From Curtobacterium guangdongense (GTDB lineage: Bacteria; Actinomycetota; Actinomycetes; Actinomycetales; Microbacteriaceae), in contig NZ_JBMPIT010000002.1 in the NCBI RefSeq assembly GCF_049341845.1, forward strand, positions 1 to 64,000: 64,000 nt of DNA. Direction: 5' to 3'. Below are positions 48,923 to 58,057 of the stretch, piece after piece. How positions within the stretch are numbered: position 1 is the stretch's first letter; the number at the start of each line of letters is the position of its first letter. The notes under the pieces were generated by a model that had not been told where the DNA came from, did no database searches, and worked only from the letters and a program-made list of their open reading frames with translations. The position numbers and the translations under genes are program-made.

Positions 48923-50419
48923 CTATTGCCGCTCTACCCGGTAATCAGTGACCGTCTGGTCGCCATCGAGGAATTGCGAAGCCGTCGATTTCCGATCCAC
49001 ATCAGGATGCTCTTGGGCCATGACTGAATATCGAGTCGCAGAATGTGCATCAACAAAACTGTGTTCTGCTTGTGGAGGCTCGCCGTGGATCGATGGAGCC
49101 GCGCCCCCGATTGTGTTCCAGCCCGGTCGATGAGGGTTCTCAGAACCGTCCAGCCGCGCGATCGGGTCTTCTCTGGACTCGAACGATGTGACCGAGGTAG
49201 AAGTAGGGATGTCCATCCGTCCGATCGGGGACCCCGCGGTCACCACCTGTTGAACGTTGAGCCCCTGCGGGTCCGCGGCGATCGCTCCTGCGGTGATCCC
49301 GCCCAGACTGAATCCAGTCAGCATGACCGGCGCATTTCCGTCCCGAACCTCGGGGATGCTTCGTAGGATCTCTCGAACCGAGGAGGCCAAGGCTGAACTG
49401 TCGCCGTACCGCATGGCCATGACGTCTGAGGTGAGGTCGTTCGGCACCGCCCCTGCTCGAGGGTCCCAGACCTGCGTGCTCGGAATCTGTACAACGAACC
49501 GCGGACCGTCCGGGGTGTCGATACGGATGACACGAACGTCGCCACTCTCCTTCGCCCCGATCCCATCGATCTGCGCTGCGCCCGCCCAGAGCTGTCCGAG
49601 AGTCCTAGGACGAACGTTGCCGTTCGCATCCACGTCGAGCGGAGCTCGGTAGTCTTCGGCGTCACTGTACTGGGGCCTACCGAAAGTCGCCTGCGCGATG
49701 TCGTCAAGATCGCCCTTCTTCTTCGCGGAGTTGTCGGCTGACGATTCTGCCCACGACGCTCGACCATCGTCGAACAGCCCGACCCCATGACCTTCATGCA
49801 CCAGGAGCGACAGCAGGGTGTTGTACCCGAGGTCACCGCGGGAACCGAGAATCGACTGGAACGCTGCGAGGGAGAAAGCGCTCGCGTTGCTGACCGAGAA
49901 GTTCGACGCGAAGGCCGCCGCGAGGTTGGTCGCGAAACCCCCAGATTCCGTCCAGCTCGAGGCTTCTCCGACCGCTTCCCACAACGAAACCGCCAAGGCT
50001 CGGACACCCTCAGCACCGACGCCGAGCGCGAGGGCATTCGTCACCATACTGACAACAACGCCGGTGGTCAGAGGAGCCAGAGTCAAGAAGAGCGTGCGAT
50101 CGAAGGCGGCCTCTACGACGGGAATCGCAACGACCAGCGCAGCCTCAGCCGTCTGGTACACCTTCACGATCGACGCCGTGATCACCACGAGCGCCTCGGT
50201 CGAAGCGACCGTCACCCCGAGCTGCACCGATGCGGTCAGCACTGCCGACTCAGCCGCGACGGCCGTTCCCGGCGACAGGATCGCCGACGCCAACAGATCA
50301 CCATCTGCCGAGATCGCCCCGACCTTCGGCACCAACGGCAGCGCGTACGCATTGAGGTCCGTCAGCCCGTTCGTCATCCGGTCGAGTTCGGCGAAGTCGA
50401 CCTTCAGCCCTTCAGACAT
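48923..50419 (-). CDS. Putative T7SS effector with C-terminal lipase/esterase domain
   Basis: 498 residues. The N-terminal 150 are helical and hydrophobic without a signal peptide (VDFAELDRMTNGLTDLNAYA, then long Ala/Val/Thr helices), as in WXG/LXG-type T7SS substrates. A linker (about 155-280) contains LLSLLVHEGHGVGLFDDG. The C-terminal domain is an alpha/beta hydrolase: nucleophile elbow LTGFSLGGITAG (Ser371), acid ESREDPIARLDG (Asp418) and EHSFVDAH (His453). Residues APVMLTGFSLGG to VVTAGSPIGR match lipase-3-like topology. It overlaps the EspG-like gene by 8 bases and is followed by a lipoprotein gene. A secreted phospholipase/esterase toxin is proposed; a host- or self-directed enzyme is the alternative. 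Confidence 0.72.
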   Translation of the reverse strand: MSEGLKVDFAELDRMTNGLTDLNAYALPLVPKVGAISADGDLLASAILSPGTAVAAESAVLTASVQLGVTVASTEALVVITASIVKVYQTAEAALVVAIPVVEAAFDRTLFLTLAPLTTGVVVSMVTNALALGVGAEGVRALAVSLWEAVGEASSWTESGGFATNLAAAFASNFSVSNASAFSLAAFQSILGSRGDLGYNTLLSLLVHEGHGVGLFDDGRASWAESSADNSAKKKGDLDDIAQATFGRPQYSDAEDYRAPLDVDANGNVRPRTLGQLWAGAAQIDGIGAKESGDVRVIRIDTPDGPRFVVQIPSTQVWDPRAGAVPNDLTSDVMAMRYGDSSALASSVREILRSIPEVRDGNAPVMLTGFSLGGITAGAIAADPQGLNVQQVVTAGSPIGRMDIPTSTSVTSFESREDPIARLDGSENPHRPGWNTIGGAAPSIHGEPPQAEHSFVDAHSATRYSVMAQEHPDVDRKSTASQFLDGDQTVTDYRVERQ

Positions 50420-51257
50420 CCCTGTCCCTGTCCCTGATCAGTCCTGCGACGAGGCTCAGCAGCTCCGTACGGATGTCCTCGTCGGTCTGTGCCGTCACCG
50501 TGACGGTCCCGGCGTCGGTGATGAGTTCTGGCGTGACCTCGGTGCCGCGCGCCTCGGACTCGAGTCCGACGCCCATCCGCAGCCAGCCTCGGGTGGTCCC
50601 GAACCAGTTGCCGGCGAACACCGGCCCGTGGTCCAGCGTGAACGCCTTCACGCGAAACCCCGAGTGCACCGGATCAGCGAGCCCGCGGAAGAGGTCGACT
50701 GCCTCGGCCGGCACGTGGAGCTCGCGCACGACGGCGTCGAGCAGGCGCGGATCACGCTGGCCGATCGCGTCGACGAGCGCCTGCGACGCGACCGTGCTGA
50801 CGGTGACCGCCCCGCGGGCCGGGTCGCCGACGACGACGGAGGGCACGAGGTCCGCCAGTGTCGACCACGCCTGGTCGAGCGTGGTCCCGCGCAGACGGGC
50901 AGAACCATCCCCGTGCACCGTCAGGTGCGACGCGGCCGACGCCTGGATCACGGTGGAGTGCGCGGTCGTCGCGTCCGGTGTCCACGCGGTGACCTGGATG
51001 ACGATCGACCCCGTGTTCTGCAGCGCGAGCGCCAGCAGGAACGGCGCGTCGACGTCCTCGGCCCACGAATCGGCGTCGAGAGCGGGAGAACGCTCCAGCA
51101 CACCTCGCGAAGCAAGCCCCGCCACGAGGTCGTCCCGACCATCCCCTTCGGGCACGAACGACGGCAGCACGAGGCCGGGCAGGTGGGAGCGCAGCGTCTG
51201 GAGCTCGTCCACGGACAGCTCCCACTCGATGACGTCGGTGCTCGGCGCCGCGCTCAT
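50412..51257 (-). CDS. EspG-like ESX secretion-associated protein (probable chaperone)
   Basis: 281 residues, soluble. It opens with EWELSVDELQTLRSHLPGL, which resembles the start of EspG-type ESX chaperones (usually about 270-290 residues, beginning with a W-E-L-T/S-x-D-E-L stretch). The central part alternates beta strands (IVIQVTAWT, TAHSTVIQASAASHLTVHG) and the end has WLRMGVGLESEARG. EspG proteins bind T7SS substrates in the cytosol. Position fits: ATGA overlap with the helical partner gene and 8-base overlap with the effector gene. The assignment is by length, opening motif and context only. Confidence 0.6.
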   Translation of the reverse strand: MSAAPSTDVIEWELSVDELQTLRSHLPGLVLPSFVPEGDGRDDLVAGLASRGVLERSPALDADSWAEDVDAPFLLALALQNTGSIVIQVTAWTPDATTAHSTVIQASAASHLTVHGDGSARLRGTTLDQAWSTLADLVPSVVVGDPARGAVTVSTVASQALVDAIGQRDPRLLDAVVRELHVPAEAVDLFRGLADPVHSGFRVKAFTLDHGPVFAGNWFGTTRGWLRMGVGLESEARGTEVTPELITDAGTVTVTAQTDEDIRTELLSLVAGLIRDRDRDV

Positions 51258-51814
51258 CCGACGCCGTTCCGCATCGCTGCCCCACGCACGTCGAGCCAGT
51301 CCTTCGAGCCCGCCTCGGGCGGTGCGGGGACTTGCCCGATGAACGCCCGGGCGCTCGACACCTGGGAACTCGAGACCTCTCGTCCGTTGACCTCGTGCAC
51401 GGACACGCGGATCTCGTCCGGGTTGCCGGACAGCGCTGCCCCGACGACGTTCATCAGTCCGTTCACGGCACCGCTGGCGACGTCCTTCACCCTGTCGACG
51501 ACGTTGGCGACCAGGCTGGACGCCTGGTTCCAGAGATCACGCGCAATCCGCTCCGCCTCGGCGATCTTCGCCTTGACGGCATCGACCGCCTTCGCATGTG
51601 CTTCGAGCGCCTCCGCTGCATCGTCGAGCAGCTGGGCCTTCTTGCCGAGCTCAGCACCGGATTCGTGGACGCGCCGACGCACTGCATCAGCCGCCTTGGA
51701 CGACGAGAGCGCGTCGGCCTGCGCCACGAGCCCGGAAGCTCGTGAGCGCAGACCGGCGGCGTCGTTGCGGAGCGTGCGGGCTTTGGCCCGCAGGTTCGCC
51801 ATTTCCCCGTACAC
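51254..51814 (-). CDS. Helical T7SS-associated protein (possible secreted partner)
   Basis: 186 residues. The first 110 form two long amphipathic helices (NLRAKARTLRNDAAGLRSRA, then KKAQLLDDAAEALEAHAKAV) in the WXG100-like helix-turn-helix style. After that come a small-residue-rich helix (VVDRVKDVASGAVNGLMNVV) and a tail with SVHEVNGREVSSSQV. No signal peptide. GTG start preceded by GGGGGTG. It sits between the WXG100-like gene and the chaperone-like gene, so it is probably a secreted or structural partner of the system. No named family recognised. Confidence 0.6.
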   Translation of the reverse strand: MYGEMANLRAKARTLRNDAAGLRSRASGLVAQADALSSSKAADAVRRRVHESGAELGKKAQLLDDAAEALEAHAKAVDAVKAKIAEAERIARDLWNQASSLVANVVDRVKDVASGAVNGLMNVVGAALSGNPDEIRVSVHEVNGREVSSSQVSSARAFIGQVPAPPEAGSKDWLDVRGAAMRNGVG

Positions 51815-51864
51815 AGTTCACCCCCGTAGCGGCACCACGCGGGTGCCGCACACGACGGACCGGC

Positions 51865-52161
51865 TCAGCGACCCAGCTTCGACGCCAGCTGCTGGTCCAC
51901 GTCACCCAGCGTGGTCGCCGTGGTGCGCAGGAACTGCGCCAGGTCGTTCAGCCCACCGATGGTGTTCTGCGCACCGGAGGTGAAGCGCTGGTACGCGTCG
52001 TTGTACGCCCCCGACGACCGGTCCGTCTGGAACCCCGCCTGCGTCAGCGATGCGATCTGCGCCTGCAGCTTCGACAGCGTCGCGTTGATCTCGTCACGAC
52101 CGGCAAGCAGCCGGTCCGCGTTGCCGTTGAGCTCCTGGTAGGACACGTTGATGTTCGGCAT
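51865..52161 (-). CDS. WXG100-family ESAT-6-like protein (Trp-less variant)
   Basis: 98 residues, two helices separated by a turn at about residue 42. The usual Trp-x-Gly is replaced by QAGFQTDRSSGAY. The rest fits the family: NADRLLAGRDEINATLSKL before the turn, and NTIGGLNDLAQFLRTTATTL plus DVDQQLASKLGR after it. ATG 52161 is preferred because AAGGGG lies at proper spacing; the upstream ATG at 52167 abuts that RBS. It begins just after the ATPase stop codon. WXG100 dimers are the hallmark substrates of type VII secretion. Confidence 0.82.
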   Translation of the reverse strand: MPNINVSYQELNGNADRLLAGRDEINATLSKLQAQIASLTQAGFQTDRSSGAYNDAYQRFTSGAQNTIGGLNDLAQFLRTTATTLGDVDQQLASKLGR

Positions 52162-52163
52162 GG

Positions 52164-55100
52164 TCATCCCCTTGTTCGGTTCTCGTCGCCAGCCCCTCCG
52201 ACGACATCTGGCACGCTACCAGAGGAGAAGAATTCCTCACCCATGCGATGGGAAAGAGGGAGCGCGACCTGCACGCGGGTGACCCGCCCGGAGTCGACCA
52301 TGAACCCCCGTCCGAGCGGGAAGTCCGACCGCGTACAGCGTGGGAACGCGGTCCGGAACAGCGTCAGCCCATCGGTCTCCTCCGGCTGCAGGGCGATTCC
52401 CGCGCGGGCCGTCTTGAGCTCCCCGAACAGCTGCCAGGCGCTCGGCGCGGTGACGGTGTCGGCCTCGGCGAGGACGAACACCCCTGCGCGCCGAGCGGCC
52501 TTGATCAACCGCGCAACCTGCGACTCGGCTGGCAGCCCCTCGAAGTCACCGACGTTCTCGATCACGATGAACGGCGACGGGTCGATCGTCCCCCCGGCTT
52601 CCAGCGACGACGCCAGCTGGCCGGCGAGAGCGTCGGCCGAGTCGGAGTCGCTCGCGACCGCAGCCCAGTCCGCGGCGTCCCGGAGCGCGCTCCGTCGGCC
52701 GACGACCAGGTACGCCGGACGGTCCGGGTACGTCGCCGTGACGGACCCGATGAGCGTCCGCATCGTCGTGCTCCGACCGGACCCGAACGGCCCGGTGACG
52801 ACGAAGAGACCATCGATCGGGATGCCGACGGCGGCCAACGTGTCGTCGGCCAGCCCGATCGTCGGCCGCCCGCCGACGGAAGCCGGCAGCGCCGAGACGT
52901 CGACGGTCGCCGGCAGACGACGGATGGACGGCGTCGCGGCCACACCCTGCCCGACGAGCGAGACGGCGAGCGCCTCCACCGCGCCGGCCTGCACGACGAG
53001 GTCGGCACTCCCCGCCGGGACGGCGATCTGCACCTCGTGCGATCCCACGAGTCCACGCCCGGGGACGGCGTCCTCGAGCACGTCCGCGGCGACGTCGGCC
53101 GCGTTGTACTCGATGTCGCTCGCGAGCCGCAGCACGATCCGTTCGCCGATGTTCGCCTGCAGGTTCGTCGGCAAGGCCCCGACACGGTCGGCCGACATCA
53201 CGAGGTGCACGCCGAGCGCCCGCCCGGTGGAGGCGATCGCGAGCACCTGGTCGAACAGCTGCAGCGTGCCCGGTCGGAACTCGTACTCGTTCCGGAACGC
53301 GCCCATCCCGTCGACGAGCACCAGGATGCGCGGCTCCGCCTCGCCGGTGACGGCCCGGTACTCGGTCAGGGAGGAGGCTCGGGCCGCCGCGAACCGCTGC
53401 GAACGGTCCGAGATGGTCGCCTCCAGATCGGCCAGGAGGCGCGTGATGCGTTCGTCGTCCGGCCCGCTGATCACGGACCCGACGGTGGGCAGCGCGTCGA
53501 GCATCGAGAGCCCGCCGCCGCCGAAGTCGAGTCCGTAGACCTGCACGGGGTGCTCGCCGGCCACGGAGGACGCGGCGATGGCGACCGCGCGGAGCACCGT
53601 GGACTTGCCGGAGCCACCGGTCCCGAGGACGGCGACGTTGCCGACGACGTCGAGGTCGACGGCGTAGGCGGTCTGCTGCTGGTGTTCCGGGACGTCGAGC
53701 GTGCCGATGACGAGGGACGCTCCGTCGGATCGCCCGACCGTGCCGAGGTCGACGGTCTCGCCGAGCTGGTCGAGCCACGGCTTCCGCGGGATCGCGAGCG
53801 AGCGTCGGTCCGCCGCGGCCGCGATGGTGCCCGCGAGCCGTTCGATGTCCTTCGCGCGAGCGGTGTCCCGCGGCGCCCGTGCGGCACTCGGCCACATCGT
53901 GCCCGGCCCGAACGGGAAGTCCTGCACGTCGATGTCGGGCTCGTGCACGACGTCGTCCGACCGTCCGCCGAGGTACGCCGTCTGGAAGTCCAGGACGCGC
54001 CCGGGTCCGGTCTTCGCCGCAGCGCGCCCGGGGGTGCCCGGATCGAACCATGCGGCGTCGGGTACGCCGAGGACGTCGGCGCTGTCCACCTCGTCGGCGA
54101 CGCGCAGGGCGATGCGGAGGTTCGTGTTCGCGCGCAGGGAGTCCTTGATGACCCCGCTCGGCCGCTGCGTCGCCATCACGAGGTGGAGCCCCAGCGAACG
54201 ACCACGCTGTGCGACGTCGATGACCCCGTCGATGAACTCGGGGATCTCGGAGGCGAGGGCGGCGAACTCGTCGATGACGATCACGAGCGACGGCGGCGCT
54301 GCCGGATCGCCGCGCTGCTCGAGCGTGACGAGGTCCTTCGCGCCCCGCTCGTTGAGGAGGTGCTCGCGGTACCGCAGCTCCGCACGCAACGACGTCAGCG
54401 CGCGGCGGACCAGGTGCGGGTTGAGGTCGGTGACGAGTCCGACGGTGTGCGGCAGCCCGACGCACTCGGCGAACGCCGCACCGCCCTTGTAGTCGACGAG
54501 CAGGAACGTCACGCGGTCCGGGGCGTACTCGGCCGCGATCCCCATGATCCACGTCTGCAGGAACTCGCTCTTGCCGGAACCCGTGGTCCCGCCGACGAGG
54601 GCGTGCGGACCCTGGGTCCTGAGGTCGAGCGCGAGCGGCTCGCTCGGCCCCTGCCCGATGACCGCCCGGATCCCGCCGGCTTCGCGACCGGCGCCAGGCA
54701 CCCAGTCCGCGGTGATGCTGTCGTTCTTCGCCCAGCGGCTGACGACGGCCAGCGGTTCCCCGGCGAGGTCGCCCTCGTACAGGTCGACGAACGCGACGCT
54801 GTGCGGCAGGTCGGTCTCGTCGAGCACGCGGGCGCCGGTGTCCTGGACGGGTGCGATGGCCCGGGCGACGGTCGCGGCCTCGATCACGTCGACACGGTCG
54901 AGTTCCTCGAGCACGACCGCCTGGCCGGACCGCACGAACCCGACGGTCGCCGTGCCGGTGGAGCGGTCGAGGGAGATGTACGTCCGGCACACCACCGGCA
55001 GCGCCTGCTGCGTCGAGGCGAGCCACAGCACGAAGACGCCGAAGTCCGCGCCCTCCTCGGCGAGCGCCACCAGTCGAGCGCGGTCCGCTGGGGCCTCCGC

Positions 55101-56696
55101 GGTGACGATGATGAGCACCGCGGGGGTCGCCGGCAGCCGGTCGACGGACTCGCCGTGCTCCTCGTCGAGCGCATGTCCCTCGTCCAGACGGGACCGCACC
55201 TGCTCGCCGCGGCCCGCGCCGGCGTCACGGCGGGTGGCGACGAGCCCCTCGAGTTCCGCGAGCAGCGTCGACGCGCCCGCGAAGTCGCTGACCAGCCCGC
55301 CGGACCGGAGCGGGCTGTACGCGGAGTCCACGTGCGGCAGCCACTTCAACCACCCCCACTGCTCCGTCGTGGTGCCGCCGGCGAAGGCCGTGACGACGAG
55401 GTCGGCCGGGCTGTGCAGGCCGACGAGCTGCACGACGAGCGAACGGGCGACGTCGTCGGCGGCGAGCCCGGTCCCGGCGACGCCGATCGCACCGGCACGT
55501 TCGAACGTCTCGATCACCGGGACGGGGCCGACGGTGGCGTACTCGTCGGCGAGTGCTTCTGCGCGGTTCCAGTCGTCGACGCTGCCGGTGTTCTTCGACG
55601 GCAGCGTGATCGACGCGCGCGACGGCTGCGTCCCTGCGCCGAACCGGACCTCGAGGAAGGTGGTGTGCTCGGGCTTGCGCGTCCAGAGCAGTTCGGACCG
55701 CGTCCGCATCGCCGCCGTCACCACGGCGGGTGCCGGCGACTCGGCGACCCGGGCGTCGATCTCGCGCACCCGCTCCGCCGCCAGGCGCGTGCGGACGTCC
55801 GCGAGCGATTCCTCGAAACGTTGCCGTTCGTCGCGCTTCCGCCGCTTGACCTGCACACGCTGGTCGATCCACGTCCCGATCATGATCACCGGGGACAGCG
55901 CGATGAAGATGAGCGTGTACGGCTGCTTCGTGACGAGGAACAGCACGGCACCGAGCACGATCGGGGCGATGATCGCGATGATCGGGAGCCGTGGCTTCTC
56001 GCCGGGGACGGGGATCTCCGGCAGCGTGAACGACCGACCCCGGTACGCGGGGTCCACCCGCGGAGACCGCGAGAACTCCGACGGCGTCTCGGCGGCACCC
56101 GGGAGCGTCGGGAGACCGCTGGACGCGAGCGGCACGATGCGGAGCCGGGACTCCCCCACCTGCACCTCGGACGACGGCTCGACGAAGGCCCGTGCGACGA
56201 GCCGTCCGTCGACGGAGACGCCGTTCGCGGAGTTGAGGTCGACGACCTCGATCGTCTCGCCGACCGTGACCGAGGCGTGTCGGCGGGAGACCTCGTCGTC
56301 CCCGGCGAGGTACACCTGCGCCATCGCGTCGCGTCCGATGAGGTTCACGCCGCGCGAGAGCGTGTACTCGTGCCCGGCCTCCGGACCGGCGAGCACCTGC
56401 ACGACGGCGGCAGGCGCGTCCTCCACGTCGTCCCCACGCCGCCGCTCGGTGACCGGCACGACCTCCACCCGGCAGCCGGACCGCAGCGAGGACTCGTGCA
56501 CCGTCGCCGACGGGTTGAGCAGCCGCGCCTGCGGCCGGTCCGGGAACTGCACCCGCAGCGTGAGCGGGTGCACCCCGGCCGGGCTACCGGTCGCCAACCG
56601 GTTCGCGAGGCTCCCGATCGTCGCGGTCACGTCCGCCGTCACGACGACGTCGCGATCGCCCTCTGCCGTGCCGCCGATGGTCATCTTGAGTTTCAC
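52164..56696 (-). CDS. Type VII secretion ATPase EssC/EccC-like, Ubl-FHA-FtsK fusion
   Basis: 1510 residues. In order: a ubiquitin-like domain (about 1-82, LKMTIGGTAEGDRDVVV start, as in YukD/EsaB); an FHA domain (about 98-190; GRD 121-123, SRRHAS 137-142, NSANGV 155-160); two membrane helices (239-276); and three FtsK/SpoIIIE ATPase domains with Walker A GGTTGSGKS (702-710), GTGGSGKS (1025-1032) and the Arg-variant GPFGSGRS (1302-1309). The first has Walker B SLVIVIDEFAAL and MATQRPSGVI. This is the motor of a T7SS. Fusion of the Ubl part makes a separate YukD unnecessary. GTG start; an internal ATG at 56684 is possible. No EccB, EccE or mycosin gene is nearby. Confidence 0.9.
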   Translation of the reverse strand: MKLKMTIGGTAEGDRDVVVTADVTATIGSLANRLATGSPAGVHPLTLRVQFPDRPQARLLNPSATVHESSLRSGCRVEVVPVTERRRGDDVEDAPAAVVQVLAGPEAGHEYTLSRGVNLIGRDAMAQVYLAGDDEVSRRHASVTVGETIEVVDLNSANGVSVDGRLVARAFVEPSSEVQVGESRLRIVPLASSGLPTLPGAAETPSEFSRSPRVDPAYRGRSFTLPEIPVPGEKPRLPIIAIIAPIVLGAVLFLVTKQPYTLIFIALSPVIMIGTWIDQRVQVKRRKRDERQRFEESLADVRTRLAAERVREIDARVAESPAPAVVTAAMRTRSELLWTRKPEHTTFLEVRFGAGTQPSRASITLPSKNTGSVDDWNRAEALADEYATVGPVPVIETFERAGAIGVAGTGLAADDVARSLVVQLVGLHSPADLVVTAFAGGTTTEQWGWLKWLPHVDSAYSPLRSGGLVSDFAGASTLLAELEGLVATRRDAGAGRGEQVRSRLDEGHALDEEHGESVDRLPATPAVLIIVTAEAPADRARLVALAEEGADFGVFVLWLASTQQALPVVCRTYISLDRSTGTATVGFVRSGQAVVLEELDRVDVIEAATVARAIAPVQDTGARVLDETDLPHSVAFVDLYEGDLAGEPLAVVSRWAKNDSITADWVPGAGREAGGIRAVIGQGPSEPLALDLRTQGPHALVGGTTGSGKSEFLQTWIMGIAAEYAPDRVTFLLVDYKGGAAFAECVGLPHTVGLVTDLNPHLVRRALTSLRAELRYREHLLNERGAKDLVTLEQRGDPAAPPSLVIVIDEFAALASEIPEFIDGVIDVAQRGRSLGLHLVMATQRPSGVIKDSLRANTNLRIALRVADEVDSADVLGVPDAAWFDPGTPGRAAAKTGPGRVLDFQTAYLGGRSDDVVHEPDIDVQDFPFGPGTMWPSAARAPRDTARAKDIERLAGTIAAAADRRSLAIPRKPWLDQLGETVDLGTVGRSDGASLVIGTLDVPEHQQQTAYAVDLDVVGNVAVLGTGGSGKSTVLRAVAIAASSVAGEHPVQVYGLDFGGGGLSMLDALPTVGSVISGPDDERITRLLADLEATISDRSQRFAAARASSLTEYRAVTGEAEPRILVLVDGMGAFRNEYEFRPGTLQLFDQVLAIASTGRALGVHLVMSADRVGALPTNLQANIGERIVLRLASDIEYNAADVAADVLEDAVPGRGLVGSHEVQIAVPAGSADLVVQAGAVEALAVSLVGQGVAATPSIRRLPATVDVSALPASVGGRPTIGLADDTLAAVGIPIDGLFVVTGPFGSGRSTTMRTLIGSVTATYPDRPAYLVVGRRSALRDAADWAAVASDSDSADALAGQLASSLEAGGTIDPSPFIVIENVGDFEGLPAESQVARLIKAARRAGVFVLAEADTVTAPSAWQLFGELKTARAGIALQPEETDGLTLFRTAFPRCTRSDFPLGRGFMVDSGRVTRVQVALPLSHRMGEEFFSSGSVPDVVGGAGDENRTRG

Positions 56697-56780
56697 ACGT
56701 CACCCCCGCGACCATCTTAGGGAGCGAGCGCGACGAGCGCCGCGTCTCCGCGGCGGTGCCGCGCGCGACGAGCGCCGCGT

Positions 56781-57665
56781 CTAAACGGCGGTGCCGATCG
56801 CATCGAGCTCCGCCACCGCGTCGGCCGGCAGCGCGAAGCCCGCCGACGCGACGTTGTCGCGCAGGTGCGCGACCGACGACGTCCCCGGGATCAGGAGCAT
56901 GTTCGGCGACCGCTGCAGCAGCCACGACAGCGCGACGGTCAGGCGCGACACCTCGAGCCGGGCAGCGACCGCATCGAGCGCCTCGGACTGGATCGGCGAG
57001 AAGCCGCCGAGCGGGAAGTAGGGCACGAAGGCGATCCCCTGCGCAGCGGTGAGGTCGACGAGGGGGTCGTCCTCGCGGTGCGCGACGTTGTACAGGTTCT
57101 GCACGCACACGACCGGTGCGATGGCCTGCGCCTCCGCGAGCTGGTCGGCGTTCACCGTCGAGAGCCCCAGGTGGTTGATGAGCCCCTGCTGCTGGAGGCC
57201 CGCGAGCGCCTCGAACTGGCGAGCGATCGAACCGGGGACCGCTCCTTCCATGCCGCCCATGCGCAGGTTCACCACGTCGAGTCGCTCGACGCCGAGGTTC
57301 CGGAGGTTGTCGTGCACCTGCTCGACGAGCTCGTGCGGCTCCCGCGCCTCGGGCCAGCCGCCCTGCTCGTCGCGTCGAGCGCCGACCTTCGTCACGATGC
57401 GCAGGTCGTCCGGGTAGGGCGCGAGCGCCTCGCGGATGAGGCCGTTCGTCACGAACGGGCCGTAGTAGTCCGAGGTGTCGATGTGCGTGATGCCGAGGTC
57501 GACGACCTCGCGGAGCACGCGGATCGCCTCGTCGTGGTCGGCGGGCGGGCCGAACGCCCCCGGTCCGGCCAGCTGCATCGCGCCGTACCCGACACGGGTG
57601 AGTTCGAGGTCGTCGGCGAGACGGTAGGTACCACCGGGGAGCGTCGTGTTCGTCATGTCGTCCAC
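56781..57665 (-). CDS. Aldo/keto reductase
   Basis: 294 residues, AKR TIM barrel: opening ELTRVGYGAMQLAGPGAFG, catalytic Asp and Tyr in HIDTSDYYGP, Lys in RIVTKVGARR, and NADPH region IPGTSSVAHLRDNV. The fourth tetrad position, normally His, is Arg in LDVVNLRMGG, a variant seen in the YdbC-like group (pyridoxal reductase-like oxidoreductases). Start at GTG 57665 just after GGGAGG; ATG 57656 is an alternative. It belongs to neither the T7SS locus nor the genes downstream in any visible way. Confidence 0.85.
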   Translation of the reverse strand: MDDMTNTTLPGGTYRLADDLELTRVGYGAMQLAGPGAFGPPADHDEAIRVLREVVDLGITHIDTSDYYGPFVTNGLIREALAPYPDDLRIVTKVGARRDEQGGWPEAREPHELVEQVHDNLRNLGVERLDVVNLRMGGMEGAVPGSIARQFEALAGLQQQGLINHLGLSTVNADQLAEAQAIAPVVCVQNLYNVAHREDDPLVDLTAAQGIAFVPYFPLGGFSPIQSEALDAVAARLEVSRLTVALSWLLQRSPNMLLIPGTSSVAHLRDNVASAGFALPADAVAELDAIGTAV

Positions 57666-57721
57666 GATCCTCCCGGACCGGGATCGGTGACAGGCCCCGT
57701 CGGTCCCTGGGACCGGCAGTC

Positions 57722-58048
57722 CTAGGAGCGGTACCCGACGATCCGGCGGACCGCTTCCTCCACACGGGACCGTCGCTCGCGGGCGTCCACCGGCTCCACG
57801 AGCACGGCGTCGGGCAACGACGTCTCCGCGTGGACCACGGCGAGCACGTACCCGAGCAGCTCCGCCGCGTCGAACACGTCGGTGTCGACCGCACCGCCAC
57901 CGGACCCGGCGAGGACCCCGACCGCCTCGGCGAACGGGACACCGTCCACGTCAGGGGCCGTTCCGCCCGCAGCCACGTGGTCGAACAGGTCACCGGCGAA
58001 CCGGGGCAGGTCCTCCGGGTCGAACCGCACGCCGCCGAACATCGTCAT
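57722..58048 (-). CDS. Small hypothetical protein
   Basis: 108 residues, acidic, no membrane segment or recognised motif. Begins MTMFGGVRFDPEDLPRFAG and ends RRSRVEEAVRRIVGYRS, with a Gly/Ala-rich middle (GVLAGSGGGAVDTDVFD). Codon use matches neighbours, and it is tightly placed (9 bases) after the membrane-protein gene upstream, which supports it being real. Confidence 0.6.
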   Translation of the reverse strand: MTMFGGVRFDPEDLPRFAGDLFDHVAAGGTAPDVDGVPFAEAVGVLAGSGGGAVDTDVFDAAELLGYVLAVVHAETSLPDAVLVEPVDARERRSRVEEAVRRIVGYRS

Positions 58049-58057
58049 GACGCGATC

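Noticed and set aside
52248..56720. 1490-residue open frame on the plus strand opposite the T7SS ATPase gene
   Set aside because: It is a GC-driven antisense shadow: Arg/Gly/Pro-rich translation without domains, while the minus strand has FHA and three P-loops.
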